Part shown: positions 53,186-61,133 of the stretch, in pieces
Layout: each line of letters begins with the position of its first letter
Position numbering within the stretch: the first letter of the stretch is position 1
Assembly (NCBI RefSeq): GCF_000721075.1
Contig: NZ_JOEQ01000021.1
Coordinates: 1 to 64,000, forward strand
DNA: 64,000 nucleotides
Direction: 5' to 3'
DNA from: Streptosporangium amethystogenes
Lineage (GTDB): Bacteria > Actinomycetota > Actinomycetes > Streptosporangiales > Streptosporangiaceae
Translations under genes and position numbers: made by a program
The notes under the pieces: generated by a model
The model's database searches: none
The model's input: the letters and a program-made list of their open reading frames with translations, nothing else
What the model was told of the DNA's origin: nothing

Positions 53186-55024
53186 ATGCCCGCCCTCAGG
53201 TCTCGTACGGTCACTCACGGCAGGAACATGGCCGGGGCCCGGGCCCTCCTCCGGGCGACGGGCGTAGCCGGCGAGGACTTCGGGAAACCGATCATCGCCG
53301 TGGCCAACAGCTTCACCCAGTTCGTCCCCGGGCACGTCCACCTGCGCGAGGTCGGCGACGTGGTGGCCGGTGCGATCCGCGAGGCCGGGGCGATCCCGCG
53401 CGAGTTCAACACGATCGCGGTCGACGACGGCATCGCGATGGGTCACGGCGGCATGCTGTACTCGCTGCCCAGCCGCGAACTGATCGCGGACGCGGTCGAG
53501 TACATGGTCAACGCGCACTGTGCCGACGCGCTGATCTGCATCTCCAACTGCGACAAGATCACTCCGGGCATGCTGCTCGCCGCCTTCCGGCTGAACATCC
53601 CCACGGTCTTCGTCTCCGGCGGTCCGATGGAGGCCGGCAAGACCCCCAACGGGAAGCTCGACCTGATCGACCCGATGATCGCCGCGGCCGACGACTCCGT
53701 CTCCGACGCCGAGTTGCTGGAGATGGAGGAGAACGCCTGCCCGACCTGCGGCTCGTGCAGCGGCATGTTCACCGCCAACTCGATGAACTGCCTCGCCGAG
53801 GCCATCGGCCTCGCGCTCCCTGGCAACGGCACGATCCTGGCCACGCACAAGGCGCGCAGGAAGCTGTTCGAGGACGCCGGACGCCAGCTCGTGGAGATCA
53901 CCCGCCGCTACTACGAGCAGGACGACGAGACGGTCCTGCCGCGCGCCATCGCGACCAAGGACGCGTTCGAGAACGCCATGACACTGGACGTGGCGATGGG
54001 CGGGTCGACCAACACGATCCTGCACATCCTCGCCGCGGCCCGCGAGGCCCAGGTCGACTTCGGGCTGAAGGAGATCAACGAGATCTCGCTGCGGGTGCCC
54101 TGCCTGTGCAAGGTCGCCCCCGCCACCGCGAAGTACCACGTCGAGGACGTCCACCGCGCCGGCGGCATCCCGGCGATCCTGGGCGAGCTCGACCGGGGCG
54201 GTCTGCTCCACCGCGACGCCTACACGGTCAACGGCGGCACTCTGGGCGACTACCTCGACGCCTGGGACCCGCAGTCGCCGCGCGCGCTGCCCGAGGCCCT
54301 TGAACTGTGGCACGCGGGCCCCGGCAACGTCCGCACCGTGAAGCCCTTCTCCCAGGGCGCCCGCTGGGAGGAACTGGACCTCGACCGGTCCGAGGGCTGC
54401 GTGCGCGACATCGAGCACGCCTACACCCGCGACGGCGGCCTGGCCGTCCTCTACGGCAACATCGCCACCGAGGGCTGCATCGTCAAGACCGCCGGGGTCG
54501 ACGAGTCGATCTGGAGGTTCGAGGGCCCCGCGGTGGTCTTCGAGTCGCAGGACGACGCGGTCGAGGGCATCCTCAACAACAAGGTCAAGGCCGGCGACGT
54601 CGTGGTGATCCGCTACGAGGGGCCGAAGGGCGGGCCCGGCATGCAGGAGATGCTGTACCCCACCTCGTTCCTCAAGGGCAAGGGGCTGGGCAAGGACTGC
54701 GCGCTGATCACCGACGGCCGCTTCTCCGGCGGCACGAGCGGGCTGTCCATCGGTCACGCCTCCCCCGAGGCGGCCGAGGGCGGCACCATCGCGCTCGTCG
54801 AGGACGGCGACCTCGTCACGATCGACATCCCCGGCCGCTCGATCGAGCTGAAGGTCTCCGAGGAGGAACTGGCCGCCCGCCGGGAGAAGCTCCTGACCGA
54901 CCTGGGCGGCTACCGGCCGCGGATGCGCCAGCGCACGGTGAGCGCCGCGCTGCAGGCGTACGCCGCGCTTACCACCTCCGCCTCCACCGGCGCCTCGCGC
55001 GACCTGTCACAGCTGTCACGCTGA
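53186..55024 (+). CDS. ilvD: Dihydroxy-acid dehydratase
   Basis: Iron-sulfur enzyme of valine/isoleucine biosynthesis, converting 2,3-dihydroxy acids to 2-keto acids. 612 residues from the ATG at 53186 (GGGAGAAG upstream), close to the E. coli length. Cluster-ligand Cys residues are in [11 protein letters not shown] and [18 protein letters not shown], and a conserved Lys/Asp region follows. C-terminal signatures are [19 protein letters not shown] and [12 protein letters not shown]. It is not in an ilvBNC operon. A hairpin follows the stop. Confidence 0.97.
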   Translation: MPALRSRTVTHGRNMAGARALLRATGVAGEDFGKPIIAVANSFTQFVPGHVHLREVGDVVAGAIREAGAIPREFNTIAVDDGIAMGHGGMLYSLPSRELIADAVEYMVNAHCADALICISNCDKITPGMLLAAFRLNIPTVFVSGGPMEAGKTPNGKLDLIDPMIAAADDSVSDAELLEMEENACPTCGSCSGMFTANSMNCLAEAIGLALPGNGTILATHKARRKLFEDAGRQLVEITRRYYEQDDETVLPRAIATKDAFENAMTLDVAMGGSTNTILHILAAAREAQVDFGLKEINEISLRVPCLCKVAPATAKYHVEDVHRAGGIPAILGELDRGGLLHRDAYTVNGGTLGDYLDAWDPQSPRALPEALELWHAGPGNVRTVKPFSQGARWEELDLDRSEGCVRDIEHAYTRDGGLAVLYGNIATEGCIVKTAGVDESIWRFEGPAVVFESQDDAVEGILNNKVKAGDVVVIRYEGPKGGPGMQEMLYPTSFLKGKGLGKDCALITDGRFSGGTSGLSIGHASPEAAEGGTIALVEDGDLVTIDIPGRSIELKVSEEELAARREKLLTDLGGYRPRMRQRTVSAALQAYAALTTSASTGASRDLSQLSR

Positions 55025-55030
55025 CCTGGG

Positions 55031-55067
55031 CTTCCTATCGGACAGAGATGCCTTACCCGATAGGAAG
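55031..55067 (+). terminator. Terminator or operator after ilvD
   Basis: 11-bp perfect inverted repeat (CTTCCTATCGG at 55031-55041 and CCGATAGGAAG at 55057-55067) with a 15-nt centre, followed by TTCGAAAAAATG. It could terminate ilvD or bind a regulator of the WYL gene that starts 39 bp downstream. Confidence 0.5.
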
Positions 55068-55105
55068 TTCGAAAAAATGTCAGTGCTCGGAAGTATTATT
55101 TGGGT

Positions 55106-55588
55106 ATGACCAGCGTCATGAAGCTCACCACCCCGCTGACGGCCGCCGAGATCGCCGCCCTCGCCCTGTCGATGGCGCATCTGGGGTCGGGCCCGCAGGC
55201 CAACGCCGCCCGCAGCGGCCTGCGTCATGCGTTCGAGCAGATGGAGATCGACGACGACGTCGTCGCCACCACCCTGACGACCCTCACCGAGCCGATGCCC
55301 GCCCCGATCGCCGACCGTGCCCGGACGATCGCCAACGCCATCACCTCAGGCCTCGTCATCCGCCTCCACTACCGTGACGTCTCCGGGCGGATCACAGTCC
55401 GTGACGTCGACCCGGTGACGTGCATGGTCCACCGCGAATACTGGTATCTCGTCGGCATGTGCCGCATGCGCCACGGGATCCGGGCGTTCCGGTTCGACCG
55501 GATCGTCGCCACCGAACCCACCTTCATGCCGGCCCGCCCGCACCGCGCCGAGGGATTCCTGCCCTTCCAGGGCAAGCGCGCCGCATAG
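55106..55588 (+). CDS. WYL-domain protein without a DNA-binding domain
   Basis: 160 residues. A short helical N-terminus precedes a WYL fold at about residues 80-140 (LVIRLHYRDVSGRITVRDVDP, then YWYLVGMCRMRHGIRAFRFDRI). Typical WYL regulators have an N-terminal winged HTH; none is visible here, so it may be a ligand-binding partner or adapter. TATTAT (55094-55099) is exactly 6 nt before the ATG, a near-consensus -10 for a leaderless transcript. Confidence 0.8.
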   Translation: MTSVMKLTTPLTAAEIAALALSMAHLGSGPQANAARSGLRHAFEQMEIDDDVVATTLTTLTEPMPAPIADRARTIANAITSGLVIRLHYRDVSGRITVRDVDPVTCMVHREYWYLVGMCRMRHGIRAFRFDRIVATEPTFMPARPHRAEGFLPFQGKRAA

Positions 55589-55662
55589 CCGGTCGCGGTC
55601 AGGTCATCGCGAGTTCGCCATCCCGGGCCGGTCCGGGCCGGGATGGCGGACTCCCGATCTGG

Positions 55663-55884
55663 TCAGCCGCAGCAGCCACCGCCGCAACACCCGCCACCGC
55701 CGCCGGAGGGCTGGGGCGCGGCCGGAGAACTCGCGGAGCCGCCGGTCACCGCGACGGTGGACAGCAGTTTGACCGTGTCGTCGTGGCCGTCGGGGCAGAG
55801 CGCCGGCTCACCGGAGCGTGCCATCGGACGGGAGATCTCAAAGGTGGACCCGCAGGCGCGGCAGCGAAAGTCGTATCGGGGCAT
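55663..55884 (-). CDS. FmdB-family zinc-ribbon protein
   Basis: 73 residues. The N-terminal zinc ribbon is PRYDFRCRACGSTFEISRP, where the Cys pair is CxxC, and a second Cys near ALCPDGHDD completes the ribbon with a His. The C-terminus is unusual: a Gly-rich run ending in two Cys-Cys pairs (GGCCGGGCCG). There is no ribosome-binding site; the ATG at 55884 lies 7 nt after TAACCT, so it is probably leaderless. The function is unknown; related proteins are near formamidase or folate genes. Confidence 0.8.
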   Translation of the reverse strand: MPRYDFRCRACGSTFEISRPMARSGEPALCPDGHDDTVKLLSTVAVTGGSASSPAAPQPSGGGGGCCGGGCCG

Positions 55885-55989
55885 GACCCCAAGGTTACCC
55901 GGCTCGCTCGCCGAACACCCGTGCCGCCGACGTCCTGTCTCCTCGCGCGAGGCCTCCCCGGGCAGGCGGGAAACGCACACCGAGAAAAG

Positions 55990-56817
55990 TCAGGCGAAGG
56001 TGATGGAGGCGTAGTCGGCCACCGGCCGGTAGCCGATCGCCCGGTAGATCGAGTTGGACGTGGGATTGGACAGGTCCGTGAAGAGCAGCACCTCCTCGGC
56101 GCCCTCGGTGAGCACCTTGGCGCTCACGGCGTGCGAGAGCGCGGTGCCGTAGCCCTTGCGGCGAAACTCCGCGGGCGTGTAGACGGGTCCGATCCGAGAC
56201 ATTCCGCCGATGGGCGAGGAGGCCCCGGCGAACGCGACGGGCCGCCCGCCCGCCTCCCACACGACCAGTTCCCGCCTGGCGATCCGGCTGGCCACCAGCG
56301 GGGTCAGGTCGACGGGGCCGACGGCCTCGGCCTCGGCCTGGAACTCCTCGCCCCACCGGACCAGGAGGTCGAGGTCGTCGGCGGCGGCCACCCGCGAGGC
56401 CCCTTGCGGAGCGGGGGCCGGGCCGACCAGCGCGTCAAGCCGGTAGAGACGTTCCGCGCGACGCCTGGCCTCGGGCCGCCACCAGGAGGCGGCGAACGCC
56501 TCGGCCAGCGGGAGCGGCCCGGCCACGCCGGGGATCGCCCTCTCCTTCTCGATCAGGTCGGTGGCGAGGTCGAGCACGGTGTCGGCGGGGATGTCGGGGA
56601 GTAGAAGGGCGTGCGGAGGCGTCTGGATCGCGGTCGCCACGATCCGGCCGTCGCGCTCCAGGCTACCCAGCAGCACGTCATCGCCCCACAGACCGCTCCG
56701 TACGGCGCGCAGGACCGTGAGCGGGACGGTGTTGCGGACCGGATCCCGCAGCAGCCACGGCTCCGCCATCTCCGCGTACACCTCGATGTCAGAGGTGAAG
56801 GTCCATGTCATGACCAT
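55990..56817 (-). CDS. GNAT-family N-acetyltransferase
   Basis: 275 residues. An N-terminal half of uncertain fold precedes a C-terminal GNAT domain (about 145-275): IGPVYTPAEFRRKGYGTALSHA, the acetyl-CoA loop, and LFTDLSNPTSNSIYRAIGYRP. The ATG is 56817 or 56811. The substrate is unknown. The FmdB gene follows on the same strand about 100 bp away. Confidence 0.88.
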   Translation of the reverse strand: MVMTWTFTSDIEVYAEMAEPWLLRDPVRNTVPLTVLRAVRSGLWGDDVLLGSLERDGRIVATAIQTPPHALLLPDIPADTVLDLATDLIEKERAIPGVAGPLPLAEAFAASWWRPEARRRAERLYRLDALVGPAPAPQGASRVAAADDLDLLVRWGEEFQAEAEAVGPVDLTPLVASRIARRELVVWEAGGRPVAFAGASSPIGGMSRIGPVYTPAEFRRKGYGTALSHAVSAKVLTEGAEEVLLFTDLSNPTSNSIYRAIGYRPVADYASITFA

Positions 56818-56855
56818 GATTGTGCCTATCGGGGGTCACCGGCGCCAACGGGCAT

Positions 56856-56893
56856 GCCGCCATGATCGCGCCGTGCGGCGCGATCATGGCGGC
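56856..56893 (-). terminator. Terminator after the HNH gene
   Basis: 17-bp perfect stem with loop GTGC (56856-56872 and 56877-56893), 7 nt past the HNH stop on the minus strand. Confidence 0.8.
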
Positions 56894-56900
56894 GCCGTTC

Positions 56901-57410
56901 TCAGGCCGCGCTCTCCGCGAGGTAGGGCGCCCACTGGGGGTCGCCGACGATGTGCGCGCCGATCAACCGCCAGTGGACGCCGCGTGGCACCACCGGGGCG
57001 ACGCTGAGCGTCCACCCCAGTTCCTCCAGCATGCGATCGGCCTTGCGGTGGTTGCACGTCGTGCACGACGCGACGCAGTTCTCCCAGGTGTGGGGGCCGC
57101 CTCGCGAGCGCGGGATGACATGGTCGATGGTCTCGGCCCGCTGGCCGCAGTAGGCGCATCGGTAGTCGTCCCGGCGCATCAACGCGGTTCGGGTCAGCGG
57201 AATCCGCGACCGGTAGGGAATCCGGACATATCTTCGAAGCCTGATCACCGAAGGAACGTCGAGCGTGCGACTCGCCGAGCGGAACACGGCGCCCCGCCCG
57301 TCGCGGTGCACGACGTCCGCCTTCTCCCTGAGCACGAGCACAACGGCCCGGTGCAGGGACAGGGTGGTCAGGGGTTCGTAGGTGGCGTTCAAGAGCAGGA
57401 CCTGGCGCAT
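56901..57410 (-). CDS. HNH endonuclease (Rv2469c-like)
   Basis: 169 residues. The C-terminal HNH/zinc motif is RDDYRCAYCGQRAETIDHVIPRSRGG with TWENCVASCTTCNHRKADR, giving four zinc Cys (two CxxC) and the HNH catalytic His/Asn/His. The N-terminus (LLLNATYEPLTTLSLHRAVVLVL) is typical of this actinobacterial subgroup. It is recalled as lying close to pepN in mycobacteria. Its target is unknown; it is not part of a restriction or defence operon here. Confidence 0.92.
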   Translation of the reverse strand: MRQVLLLNATYEPLTTLSLHRAVVLVLREKADVVHRDGRGAVFRSASRTLDVPSVIRLRRYVRIPYRSRIPLTRTALMRRDDYRCAYCGQRAETIDHVIPRSRGGPHTWENCVASCTTCNHRKADRMLEELGWTLSVAPVVPRGVHWRLIGAHIVGDPQWAPYLAESAA

Positions 57411-57728
57411 CAGCGGGCCTCTCCCGCCGCAGGACGTGTCAGTTGAGGGGGCACGCCACCGCGTGCCCCGGCTGGCGGCCCCTCCTGGGGCCCGGGTGCT
57501 TCCGTCACGAGGACCTCCGCCGGACGGCCCAGCGGATGCTCACCACGGCACCGTCCTTCACCAAGTTTGGCTTCTGCGTCATGGTTCCCGCCACCCATAA
57601 ATGACTGGAGAGAAACCTGATACGTTTTATGCCCGCATTACCAGTTCTTAACTCCTCCTGCCGCAGATCAGATACGCTCGTCGCGCAATGCCCGCGTTCT
57701 GCCCTGCCTAGGTCGTAGGGTTCCTGCC
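57411..57728. other. Intergenic stretch between HNH and S9 peptidase genes
   Basis: About 320 bases. The left half is GC-rich and includes the 25-residue candidate frame at 57505-57582. The right half (57600-57720) is clearly AT-richer and probably holds divergent promoters. No consensus -35/-10 pair was identified. Confidence 0.4.
57505..57582 (-). CDS. Candidate 25-residue peptide
   Basis: Short frame reading MTQKPNLVKDGAVVSIRWAV and ending in a basic RRRSS tail. 22 of 25 codons end in G or C, whereas the same frame upstream of this ATG has low GC in the third position, so a coding boundary at 57582 is plausible. There is no clear ribosome-binding site. No homologue was recognised. It could be a small protein or a chance frame. 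Confidence 0.3.
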   Translation of the reverse strand: MTQKPNLVKDGAVVSIRWAVRRRSS

Positions 57729-59801
57729 ATGACGCGACAGCCATATCCTCCAGCCAGCCGTGTTGAGCTCGTCGAGGAGCTCCACGGGGTGCCTGTTTCC
57801 GACCCCTACCGCTGGCTGGAGGATTCGGATGATCCGGCGACGAAGGACTGGCTGGTGGGGCAGGAGAGGCTGCTGGAGACCGAGCTGGACATCCTTCCCG
57901 GACGCGAGGGTTTCAAGGCGCGGATCACGGAGTTGCTCAGGTCCGGTTCGGTCAGCGCGCCGACGTGGCGCGGGGAGCGGCAGTTCTTCATGAGGCGCAC
58001 CCCGGGGCAGGAGCACGCCGTGCTCTACACCGTCGATCCCGGCGGCACCGAGCGGGCACTGCTCGACCCGATGGCGCTCGACCCGACCGGGCTGACCACC
58101 CTCGACTCCTGGCAGCCCGACAAGGAGGGCCGCCTGCTCGCCTACCAGGTCTCGGTGGGCGGCGACGAGGAGTCGAGCCTCTACCTGATGGACGTCGCGT
58201 TCGGCGACCGCATCGAGGGACCGATCGACCGCTGCCGCTACTCCCCCGTGGCGTGGCTGCCCGGCGGCGAGGCTTTCTACTACGTGCGCAGACTGCCCGC
58301 CACCGAGGTGCCCGAGGGGGAGGAGCAGTACCACCGCCGGGTCTACCTGCACAGGGTCGGCACCTCCACCGAGGAGGATGTCCTGATCTTCGGTGAGGGC
58401 CTGGAGAAGACCAACTACTACGGCGTGGCGGTCTCCCGCGACGGCCGCTGGCTGCAGATCTCCGCCTCCCGCGGCACCGCGCCGCGCAACGACCTGTGGG
58501 TGGCCGACCTGGAGGCCTCCTCTCCCTCCTCCCCGGACCTGGTCGTCGTCCAGCAGGACGTCGACGCCCAGACGGCCCTGCACTTCGGCCGCGACGGCCG
58601 CCTGTACGTCTTCACGGACCGCGACGCCCCGCGCGCCCGTGTCTGCGTGACCGACCCGTCCGACCCTCGGTTCGAGAGCTGGCGTGACCTCATCCCGCAG
58701 GACCCCGAGGCCGTGCTGACGGACTTCGCGATCCTCGACGACCTCGACCGGCCGGTCATGCTCGCCGGCTGGACCCGTCACGCGATCAGCGAGATCTCGG
58801 TACACGACCTGGCCACCGGCGAGCGCGTCGGAGATGTGCCGACGCCGGGCCTGGGCACCATCGGCGGCATCAGCGAGCGCCCGGAGGGCGGCCACGAGGC
58901 GTGGTTCGGCTACACCGACAACACCACTCCGCCGAGCATCCAGCGCTACGACGCCCGCACCGGCGAGACGACGCTCTGGGCCGCCTCCCCCGGCGCCGTC
59001 GAGGTGCCCGCCGTCGACACCGAGCAGGTGACCTACCGCTCCGCCGACGGCAGCGAGGTCCACATGCTGGTGATCTCCCGCCCCGGCGCCGAGGGCCCGC
59101 GCCCCACGGTCCTGTACGGCTACGGCGGTTTCGGGCTCTCGATGACCCCCGGCTACTCGGCGTCCATCCTGAGCTGGGTCGAGGCGGGCGGCACGTACGC
59201 CATCGCCCAGCTGCGCGGCGGCGGCGAGCAGGGCGAGGAGTGGCACCGGGCCGGGATGCTCTCCCACAAGCAGAACGTCTTCGACGACCTGCACGCGGCG
59301 GCCGAGTACCTGATCGCCACCGGCGTGACCACGTCCTCGCAACTGGCCATCTCCGGCGGCTCGAACGGCGGCCTCCTGGTCGGTGCGGCCCTGACCCAGC
59401 GCCCGGAGCTGTACGCCGCGGTGGTCTGCTCGGCGCCGCTGCTCGACATGATCCGCTACGAGCTGTTCGGCCTGGGCGCGACCTGGAACGTCGAGTACGG
59501 CTCTGCCGAGAAGCCCGACGAGTTCGCCTGGCTGCACTCCTACTCTCCCTACCATCACGTGCGCGAGGGGGAGTGCTACCCGGCGACGTTGTTCACGGTC
59601 TTCCAGTCCGACACCCGGGTCCATCCGCTGCACGCCTGGAAGATGTGCGCGGCCCTGCAGCACGCCCAGGCCTGTGACCGGCCGATCCTGCTCCGCAACG
59701 AGATCGAGGCCGGCCACGGGGCCCGTTCGGTGAGCAAGACCATCGAGCTCGCCGCCGACCAGCTGACCTTCCTCGCCTACCACACCGGACTGACCTCCTG
59801 A
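57729..59801 (+). CDS. Prolyl oligopeptidase-family serine peptidase (S9A)
   Basis: 690 residues. An N-terminal strand ([15 protein letters not shown]) and seven-bladed propeller (about 60-400) precede the alpha/beta-hydrolase domain. The nucleophile is in [13 protein letters not shown], the Asp in [12 protein letters not shown], and the His in [17 protein letters not shown] and YGYGGFG are family hallmarks. It cleaves after Pro in short peptides, or after Arg/Lys if it is oligopeptidase-B-like; the motifs favour the prolyl type. No signal peptide is seen. A terminator follows. Confidence 0.94.
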   Translation: MTRQPYPPASRVELVEELHGVPVSDPYRWLEDSDDPATKDWLVGQERLLETELDILPGREGFKARITELLRSGSVSAPTWRGERQFFMRRTPGQEHAVLYTVDPGGTERALLDPMALDPTGLTTLDSWQPDKEGRLLAYQVSVGGDEESSLYLMDVAFGDRIEGPIDRCRYSPVAWLPGGEAFYYVRRLPATEVPEGEEQYHRRVYLHRVGTSTEEDVLIFGEGLEKTNYYGVAVSRDGRWLQISASRGTAPRNDLWVADLEASSPSSPDLVVVQQDVDAQTALHFGRDGRLYVFTDRDAPRARVCVTDPSDPRFESWRDLIPQDPEAVLTDFAILDDLDRPVMLAGWTRHAISEISVHDLATGERVGDVPTPGLGTIGGISERPEGGHEAWFGYTDNTTPPSIQRYDARTGETTLWAASPGAVEVPAVDTEQVTYRSADGSEVHMLVISRPGAEGPRPTVLYGYGGFGLSMTPGYSASILSWVEAGGTYAIAQLRGGGEQGEEWHRAGMLSHKQNVFDDLHAAAEYLIATGVTTSSQLAISGGSNGGLLVGAALTQRPELYAAVVCSAPLLDMIRYELFGLGATWNVEYGSAEKPDEFAWLHSYSPYHHVREGECYPATLFTVFQSDTRVHPLHAWKMCAALQHAQACDRPILLRNEIEAGHGARSVSKTIELAADQLTFLAYHTGLTS

Positions 59802-59806
59802 GAAGC

Positions 59807-59836
59807 GGAGAGGGCACCTCCTGGGGAGCCCTCTCC
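59807..59836 (+). terminator. Terminator after the S9 peptidase gene
   Basis: 9-bp perfect stem GGAGAGGGC/GCCCTCTCC with a 12-nt loop, just past the stop. Confidence 0.7.
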
Positions 59837-59886
59837 CAGCACGGCCGCGACGCCGGACTGTCGTGGGCGGCGGTTATGGTCGGGGA

Positions 59887-60693
59887 GTGGACGACGCAGC
59901 GGTGACCGAGGGCCTGACCTTCGTCGCGGGCGAGCCCGGTGCCTTCCTTCGGCCGTACGTCACGCACCTGTCGGCCTACACCGAGCGTCACGCCGAGCCC
60001 GTGCCCCGGCGGCAGCCGCCGTTCGCCGGCATCGTGATGATCTTCGGTTTCGGCGCGCCGCTCGCGCTGAGCGGGCCGCGGGGAGACCGGCGGCTGGCGT
60101 CGTTCGCGGGCGGCCTGCACGACACCTACGTCGACACCACCACGGCCGGAACCGCCGAGGGGGTGCAGGTCAACCTCACACCGCTCGGGGCCAGGCGGCT
60201 GCTCGGGGTGCCCATGCGGGAGCTGACCAACCGGGTGGTGTCGCTGGAGGAGGTGCTCGGACCGTGGGCCACGACCACGGTCGAGCGGTTGGCACAGGCT
60301 TCCGGACGGGCCGCCCGGCTCGCGCTGCTGGACGAGACGCTCAGCGAGCGGATCGACGAGGCGCCGGTCGCCGACCGCCGCGTCGGCTGGGCGTGGAGCC
60401 GCCTGGTCGCCGCCCGTGGCGCGGTGTCCGTGGCCTCGATAGCCGCCGAGCTGGGATGGAGCCACCGGCATCTGGTCTCCCGCTTCCACGACCAGGTCGG
60501 GCTGGCGCCGAAGGCCGCGGCCAGGGTGCTGCGCTTCGAGCACGCCACCGACCGGCTGAGATCCGGCATGTCCTTGGCCGACACCGCGGCCGTCTGCGGC
60601 TACTACGACCAGTCCCATATGAACCGCGACTTCAGGGCCATGGTCGGAGTCACCCCCCGCGAGCTGGCGGCGCCGCCGCGCGCCTCCGGGTGA
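59887..60693 (+). CDS. AraC-family transcriptional regulator
   Basis: 268 residues. A cupin-like N-terminal sensor half (about 1-160) is followed by the AraC double HTH (about 165-265): VSVASIAAELGWSHRHLVSRF, then SLADTAAVCGYYDQSHMNRDF and the ending VGVTPREL. The GTG at 59887 lies 6 nt after TATGGT (59875-59880) with no ribosome-binding site, so it is probably leaderless; GTG 59902 is an alternative. A VOC gene follows 74 bp downstream, probably its target. Confidence 0.9.
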   Translation: MDDAAVTEGLTFVAGEPGAFLRPYVTHLSAYTERHAEPVPRRQPPFAGIVMIFGFGAPLALSGPRGDRRLASFAGGLHDTYVDTTTAGTAEGVQVNLTPLGARRLLGVPMRELTNRVVSLEEVLGPWATTTVERLAQASGRAARLALLDETLSERIDEAPVADRRVGWAWSRLVAARGAVSVASIAAELGWSHRHLVSRFHDQVGLAPKAAARVLRFEHATDRLRSGMSLADTAAVCGYYDQSHMNRDFRAMVGVTPRELAAPPRASG

Positions 60694-60767
60694 GCAGGTC
60701 AGATTTTTCCAAGCCCCGCCCCTCCTGCCGGTGACATCGTGGTGATCACCGAACAGGAGGAGGAAGC

Positions 60768-61115
60768 ATGCGAACCGTGTATCCGCTGGTCCGTTACCAT
60801 GACCCCGCCAAGGCCGTCGACTGGCTGGTCCAGGCATTCGGATTCGAGATCCATGAGCTCACCACGGCAGCCGACGGGGGCGTCGGCCATGGTGAACTGA
60901 TCGTCGGCACCGGGATGGTCATGACCGGTAGGGGCGAGCCCGGCGGCCCGGGGATCTACATCGCCGTGGACGACCCCGACGCCCACCACGACAGGGCCGT
61001 CGCGGCCGGAGCCGAGGTCACCAGCGAGCTGACCGACCAGGACTACGGCTCGCGCGACTACGCCTGCAAGGACCCGGAGGGCAACCTCTGGTACTTCGGG
61101 ACATACCGGCCCTGA
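60768..61115 (+). CDS. VOC-family (glyoxalase-like) protein
   Basis: 115 residues with a single VOC domain: repeated beta-alpha-beta units, with RTVYPLVRYHDPAKAVDW at the N-terminus and AVAAGAEVTSELTDQDYGSRDYACKDPEGNLWYFG near the C-terminus (in two adjoining blocks). Possible metal ligands are a His or Glu in these motifs. Such proteins bind antibiotics or act as glyoxalase/dioxygenase relatives; the substrate cannot be told. GAGGAGGAAGC precedes the ATG. It follows an AraC-type regulator on the same strand. Confidence 0.88.
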   Translation: MRTVYPLVRYHDPAKAVDWLVQAFGFEIHELTTAADGGVGHGELIVGTGMVMTGRGEPGGPGIYIAVDDPDAHHDRAVAAGAEVTSELTDQDYGSRDYACKDPEGNLWYFGTYRP

Positions 61116-61133
61116 CCTCCGCGACGCCCCTGG

